NCBI GenBank assembly: GCA_002352425.1
Contig: DEIK01000121.1
Span: 1-8,701 of the forward strand
Length of the DNA: 8,701 nt
Reading direction: 5' to 3'
From: Rhodobacteraceae bacterium UBA2776
GTDB taxonomy: Bacteria > Pseudomonadota > Alphaproteobacteria > Rhodobacterales > Rhodobacteraceae
Positions 5,922 through 8,701 of this stretch are shown one piece after another. The translations under genes were made by a program, and so were the position numbers. Below the pieces are notes generated by a model, which saw nothing but the letters and a program-made list of their open reading frames with translations, searched no databases and had not been told where the DNA came from. The stretch's first letter is position 1. Every line of letters begins with the position of its first letter.

Positions 5922-7004
5922 ATGGGCGCATATATTTTTCGGCGATTGCTGCTGATTGTTCCGACATTGATCGGAATTATGATCCTCAATTTCGCCTTGA
6001 TTCAATTCGTCCCCGGTGGACCAATTGAACAAATCCTTGCGAATATCGAGGGCGAAGGCGACGCGTTTCAGACCATTTCAGGTGGCGGCGATGTCGGCGG
6101 TGGCAGCATTGGTGGCGATGATCTCTATCAGGGCGCACGTGGCCTGCCGCCAGATTTTATCGCTGATCTGGAAAAGCAATTCGGCTTTGACAAACCCCCG
6201 CTGACGCGGTTTCTCAACATGATGTGGGACTACCTGCGCTTTGATTTTGGCGAAAGCTATTTTCGCAGCGTCGGGGTAATTGATCTGGTGATCGAAAAAA
6301 TGCCGGTATCGATCACGCTGGGCCTATGGTCCACATTGATCGCCTATATGATCTCGATCCCGTTGGGCATTCGCAAAGCAGTGCACGATGGCAGTCGCTT
6401 TGACACATGGACCTCGGGTGCGATCATCATCGCCTATGCGATCCCTGGTTTTTTGTTTGCGATCATGTTGTTGGTGCTGTTTGCGGGCGGATCCTATTGG
6501 AAGGTGTTCCCGCTGCGCGGTCTTACGTCGAACAATTTTGACGACCTGACGATGATCGGCAAAGTGGCGGATTACCTTTGGCATATCGCCCTGCCAGTGC
6601 TGGCTTCGACCATCGCGTCCTTTGCCACGCTCACGTTGCTGACTAAAAACTCGTTCCTGGACGAAATCAAAAAGCAGTATGTTGTCACCGCCAAAGCCAA
6701 GGGCCTGTCCGAGAGCCGCGTGCTTTACGGTCACGTCTTTCGCAACGCCATGCTGATCGTGATCGCCAGCTTTCCGGCGCTGTTCGTTGGGGTGTTCTTT
6801 GGCGGCTCTCTGATCATCGAAACGCTGTTCTCGCTGGATGGGTTGGGCCGTTTGGGTTTTGAGGCTGTTGTTGAACGCGATTATCCAGTGATGTTCGGCA
6901 CGCTCTATTCATTCGGCTTGCTGGCGCTGCTCGTCGGCATTCTATCGGACATGATGTACGTCTTTATCGACCCGCGGATCGACTTTGAGGGGAGGGATAG
7001 CTGA
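5922..7004 (+). CDS. yejB: YejB permease of the peptide/microcin C ABC importer
   Basis: Inner-membrane permease that pairs with YejE to form the channel. Seen in 360 residues: a first membrane helix (about 9-30, LLLIVPTLIGIMILNFALI) ending in FVPGGPIEQ, the start typical of DppB/OppB-type permeases; a glycine-rich stretch GGGDVGGGSIGGDD (54-67) in the periplasmic loop; further helices at about 130-150, 165-188, 220-242, 277-300 and 328-348; and the EAA coupling loop for the ATPase at about 253-275 (YVVTAKAKGLSESRVLYGHV, then FRNA). Length matches E. coli YejB (364). It lies 17 bases after yejA with only a weak ribosome site (AGG at 5909-5911 or 5916-5918), and its TGA overlaps the yejE ATG by one base (TGATG), which suggests translational coupling. 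Confidence 0.95.
   Translation: MGAYIFRRLLLIVPTLIGIMILNFALIQFVPGGPIEQILANIEGEGDAFQTISGGGDVGGGSIGGDDLYQGARGLPPDFIADLEKQFGFDKPPLTRFLNMMWDYLRFDFGESYFRSVGVIDLVIEKMPVSITLGLWSTLIAYMISIPLGIRKAVHDGSRFDTWTSGAIIIAYAIPGFLFAIMLLVLFAGGSYWKVFPLRGLTSNNFDDLTMIGKVADYLWHIALPVLASTIASFATLTLLTKNSFLDEIKKQYVVTAKAKGLSESRVLYGHVFRNAMLIVIASFPALFVGVFFGGSLIIETLFSLDGLGRLGFEAVVERDYPVMFGTLYSFGLLALLVGILSDMMYVFIDPRIDFEGRDS
6991..6996 (+). promoter_or_regulatory. Shine-Dalgarno site of yejE inside yejB
   Basis: GGAGGG lies seven bases before ATG 7004, within the last codons of yejB. It is the strongest ribosome site in the operon, in contrast to the weak one before yejB. Confidence 0.7.
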
Positions 7005-8110
7005 TGGTGCTGAATGCCCTGAACCAACGCCGCTGGCGTAATTTCCGCCGCAATTCCCGCGCTTTTTGGTCGCTGATCATTTTCGCCGTGTTGTTTTGCG
7101 CAACCTTGTTTGCCGAGTTCATTGCCAACGACAAACCGATCCTGGTGAATTATCGTGGTGGCTATTACATGCCGATATTCAACTTCTACCCTGAAACGGA
7201 ATTCGGCGGCGACTTCAAAACCGAGGCCATCTACCGCGATATCGAAGTGAAATGCCTGATCAAAAGCGGTGGGTTGGAAGTGTGTTTCGACGACCCTGAA
7301 GGCGTGATCGAAGATGCAACAGATGGCGTGGTTGAGGGAGAACCGATAACGACAGGTTGGCTGTTATGGCCGCTGATCCCCTATTCGTTCAACACCATTG
7401 TTGACATACCCGGTGCGGCCCCCTCGGCCCCAGATCGTCACAATTGGCTGGGCACCGATGACACCAAACGCGATGTGCTCGCGCGGGTGATCTACGGGTT
7501 TCGCTTGTCCGTGATGTTCACGCTGATCGTTTCGGTGATTGCCTCGGTGATTGGTATCATTGCAGGGGCAGTTCAGGGCTATTTCGGCGGCTGGGTTGAT
7601 CTGGTCTTTCAACGGGTACTGGAAATCTGGGCCTCGACCCCGTCGATCTATGTGATCATCATTTTGTTCTCGATATTGGGCCGCAGTTTTTGGCTGATGG
7701 TGTTCATCACCGTGCTGTTTGGTTGGCCCGCTTTGGTTGGCGTGGTGCGGGCTGAATTCTTGCGGGCGCGTAATTTTGAATACGTCCGCGCGGCCAAAGC
7801 CTTGGGCGTTTCGGACCGCACAATTATGTTCCGCCACATGCTGCCAAACGCCATGGTGGCGACGCTGACCTTCTTGCCGTTCATTATTACCGGCGCCATT
7901 GCGATGCTGGCCACGCTCGATTTCTTGGGCTTTGGTCTGCCGTCCTCTTTGCCATCATTGGGCGAGTTGACCCGTCAAGCCAAACAAAACCTGCAAGCGC
8001 CGTGGCTGGCCTTCACAGCCTTCTTTACCTTTGCGATTTTGTTGTCGCTGCTGGTGTTTATCTTTGAAGGCATTCGCGATGCCTTTGACCCCAGAAAGAC
8101 CTTCGAATGA
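7004..8110 (+). CDS. yejE: YejE permease of the peptide/microcin C ABC importer
   Basis: Second inner-membrane permease of the Yej importer. Seen in 368 residues: a basic cytoplasmic N-terminus (RRWRNFRRNSRAFW), first helix about 22-41, then a long periplasmic segment (about 42-163) with NDKPILVNYRGGYYMP (42-57), the FGGDF motif and NWLGTDDTKRDVLARVIYGFR (147-167 region) typical of YejE/DppC proteins. Helices follow at about 168-192, 212-245, 284-310 and 335-356, with the EAA loop at about 260-283 (YVRAAKALGVSDRTIMFRHM). It is 27 residues longer than E. coli YejE (341); the extra length fits an insertion at about residues 81-117 that carries Cys84 and Cys94. It starts in a TGATG overlap with yejB and ends in an ATGA overlap with yejF, so translation is probably coupled. 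Confidence 0.95.
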   Translation: MVLNALNQRRWRNFRRNSRAFWSLIIFAVLFCATLFAEFIANDKPILVNYRGGYYMPIFNFYPETEFGGDFKTEAIYRDIEVKCLIKSGGLEVCFDDPEGVIEDATDGVVEGEPITTGWLLWPLIPYSFNTIVDIPGAAPSAPDRHNWLGTDDTKRDVLARVIYGFRLSVMFTLIVSVIASVIGIIAGAVQGYFGGWVDLVFQRVLEIWASTPSIYVIIILFSILGRSFWLMVFITVLFGWPALVGVVRAEFLRARNFEYVRAAKALGVSDRTIMFRHMLPNAMVATLTFLPFIITGAIAMLATLDFLGFGLPSSLPSLGELTRQAKQNLQAPWLAFTAFFTFAILLSLLVFIFEGIRDAFDPRKTFE

Positions 8111-8701
8111 GCGATATTCTGGACATCAAAAACCTGTCGGTGACATTCCGCCAAGACGGCAAAGCCACCCGCGCTGTCAAAGACGTGTCAATCCGCGTGG
8201 GGCGTGGCGAAACCGTGGCGATTGTTGGCGAAAGCGGCTCGGGCAAATCCGTCACCGCGCTGTCCACCGTGTCCTTGCTGCCCGACAGTGCCGATATCAC
8301 CGGATCAATCATCTATGACGGGGCGCAGATGATAGACGCGGATGAGGCCGAACTGCGCCGCGTGCGCGGCAACGACATCAGCTTTATTTTTCAAGAACCA
8401 ATGACGTCGCTGAACCCGCTGCACACCATCGAAAAGCAATTGGCCGAGAGCCTGTCCCTGCACCAAGGTCTGCACGGCACACCGGCGGTTGAACGGATTT
8501 TGGAGTTGCTGCACAAAGTCGGCATTCACGACCCCGAAACGCGGCTGGGGTCCTACCCGCACCAATTGTCGGGCGGCCAACGACAACGGGTGATGATCGC
8601 GATGGCGCTGGCCAACAAGCCGGATTTGCTGATTGCGGATGAACCCACCACGGCGCTGGACGTCACCATTCAGGCGCAAATATTAGCGCTGCTGAACGGC
8701 C
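8107..8701 (+). CDS. yejF: YejF ATP-binding protein of the peptide/microcin C ABC importer, N-terminal part (runs off right edge)
   Basis: Cytoplasmic ATPase that powers the YejBE channel. The window holds 198 whole codons of the first nucleotide-binding domain: Walker A GESGSGKS (41-48), Q-loop Q96 in FQEPMTSLNP, ABC signature LSGGQRQRV (154-162) and Walker B LLIADEP (174-180) with TTALDV after it. All catalytic elements of this half are intact. E. coli YejF is about 529 residues with two fused ATPase domains; the linker and second domain would lie beyond the edge, so the fusion cannot be confirmed here. The start ATG overlaps the yejE stop by four bases (ATGA). Family is certain for an oligopeptide-type ATPase; YejF follows from the YejA, YejB and YejE neighbours. 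Confidence 0.93.
   Translation, partial: MSDILDIKNLSVTFRQDGKATRAVKDVSIRVGRGETVAIVGESGSGKSVTALSTVSLLPDSADITGSIIYDGAQMIDADEAELRRVRGNDISFIFQEPMTSLNPLHTIEKQLAESLSLHQGLHGTPAVERILELLHKVGIHDPETRLGSYPHQLSGGQRQRVMIAMALANKPDLLIADEPTTALDVTIQAQILALLNG

Noticed and set aside
6087..6122. Glycine-codon repeat in yejB suggesting a tandem repeat or insertion
   Set aside because: The GGC/GGT runs encode a glycine-rich loop that I recognise as common in alphaproteobacterial YejB proteins; there is no exact repeat unit or sign of mobility.
1..8701. A novel defence, mobile or RNA-based system
   Set aside because: Every stretch over 225 bases is occupied by a recognisable conserved gene, no repeats or integrase-like proteins are present, and gene composition is even. 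Nothing supports such a system here.

Overview
The window looks like chromosomal DNA from an alphaproteobacterium, most likely the Roseobacter/Rhodobacteraceae group. This rests on protein character: a membrane-anchored CycM-type cytochrome c552 starting MFDTMTMTK, a monofunctional prephenate dehydratase, and a YejABEF transporter of alphaproteobacterial type. No database search was possible, so the genus is open. I found no insertion sequence, prophage, CRISPR array, tRNA or rRNA, and base and codon use look even throughout. This is ordinary core-genome sequence, and I do not see a previously undescribed system in it.

Layout, left to right. (1) Positions 1-596, minus strand: the N-terminal third or so of a periplasmic CpdB-type 2',3'-cyclic-nucleotide phosphodiesterase/3'-nucleotidase with a Tat-like signal; the rest lies beyond the left edge. 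(2) Positions 597-821: divergent intergenic region. (3) Positions 822-1781 and 1822-2295, plus strand: nudC (NADH pyrophosphatase) followed 40 bases later by a small SRPBCC-fold protein. (4) Positions 2339-3172, minus strand: pheA (prephenate dehydratase with ACT domain), convergent with the SRPBCC gene. (5) Positions 3294-3815, plus strand: membrane-anchored cytochrome c552, divergent from pheA across 121 bases and closed by a strong intrinsic terminator at 3838-3867. (6) Positions 3991 to the right edge, plus strand: a yejABEF peptide ABC importer operon, made of the periplasmic binding protein, two permeases, and the first 198 codons of the ATPase.

How the genes work together. The yej genes form one tight unit: yejA-yejB are 17 bases apart, yejB/yejE overlap by 1 base and yejE/yejF by 4. 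Together they encode an oligopeptide or microcin-C-type importer. The other genes are separate housekeeping units: nucleotide scavenging (cpdB), NAD(H)/NAD-RNA turnover (nudC), phenylalanine synthesis (pheA) and respiratory electron transfer (cytochrome c552). Points worth a second look are modest: a GC-only stem-loop at the yejA/yejB junction, a two-cysteine insertion in the YejE periplasmic loop, a changed ESRP motif in the PheA ACT domain, a repeated heptamer in the pheA/cytochrome divergent promoter region, and Tat-type export of CpdB.
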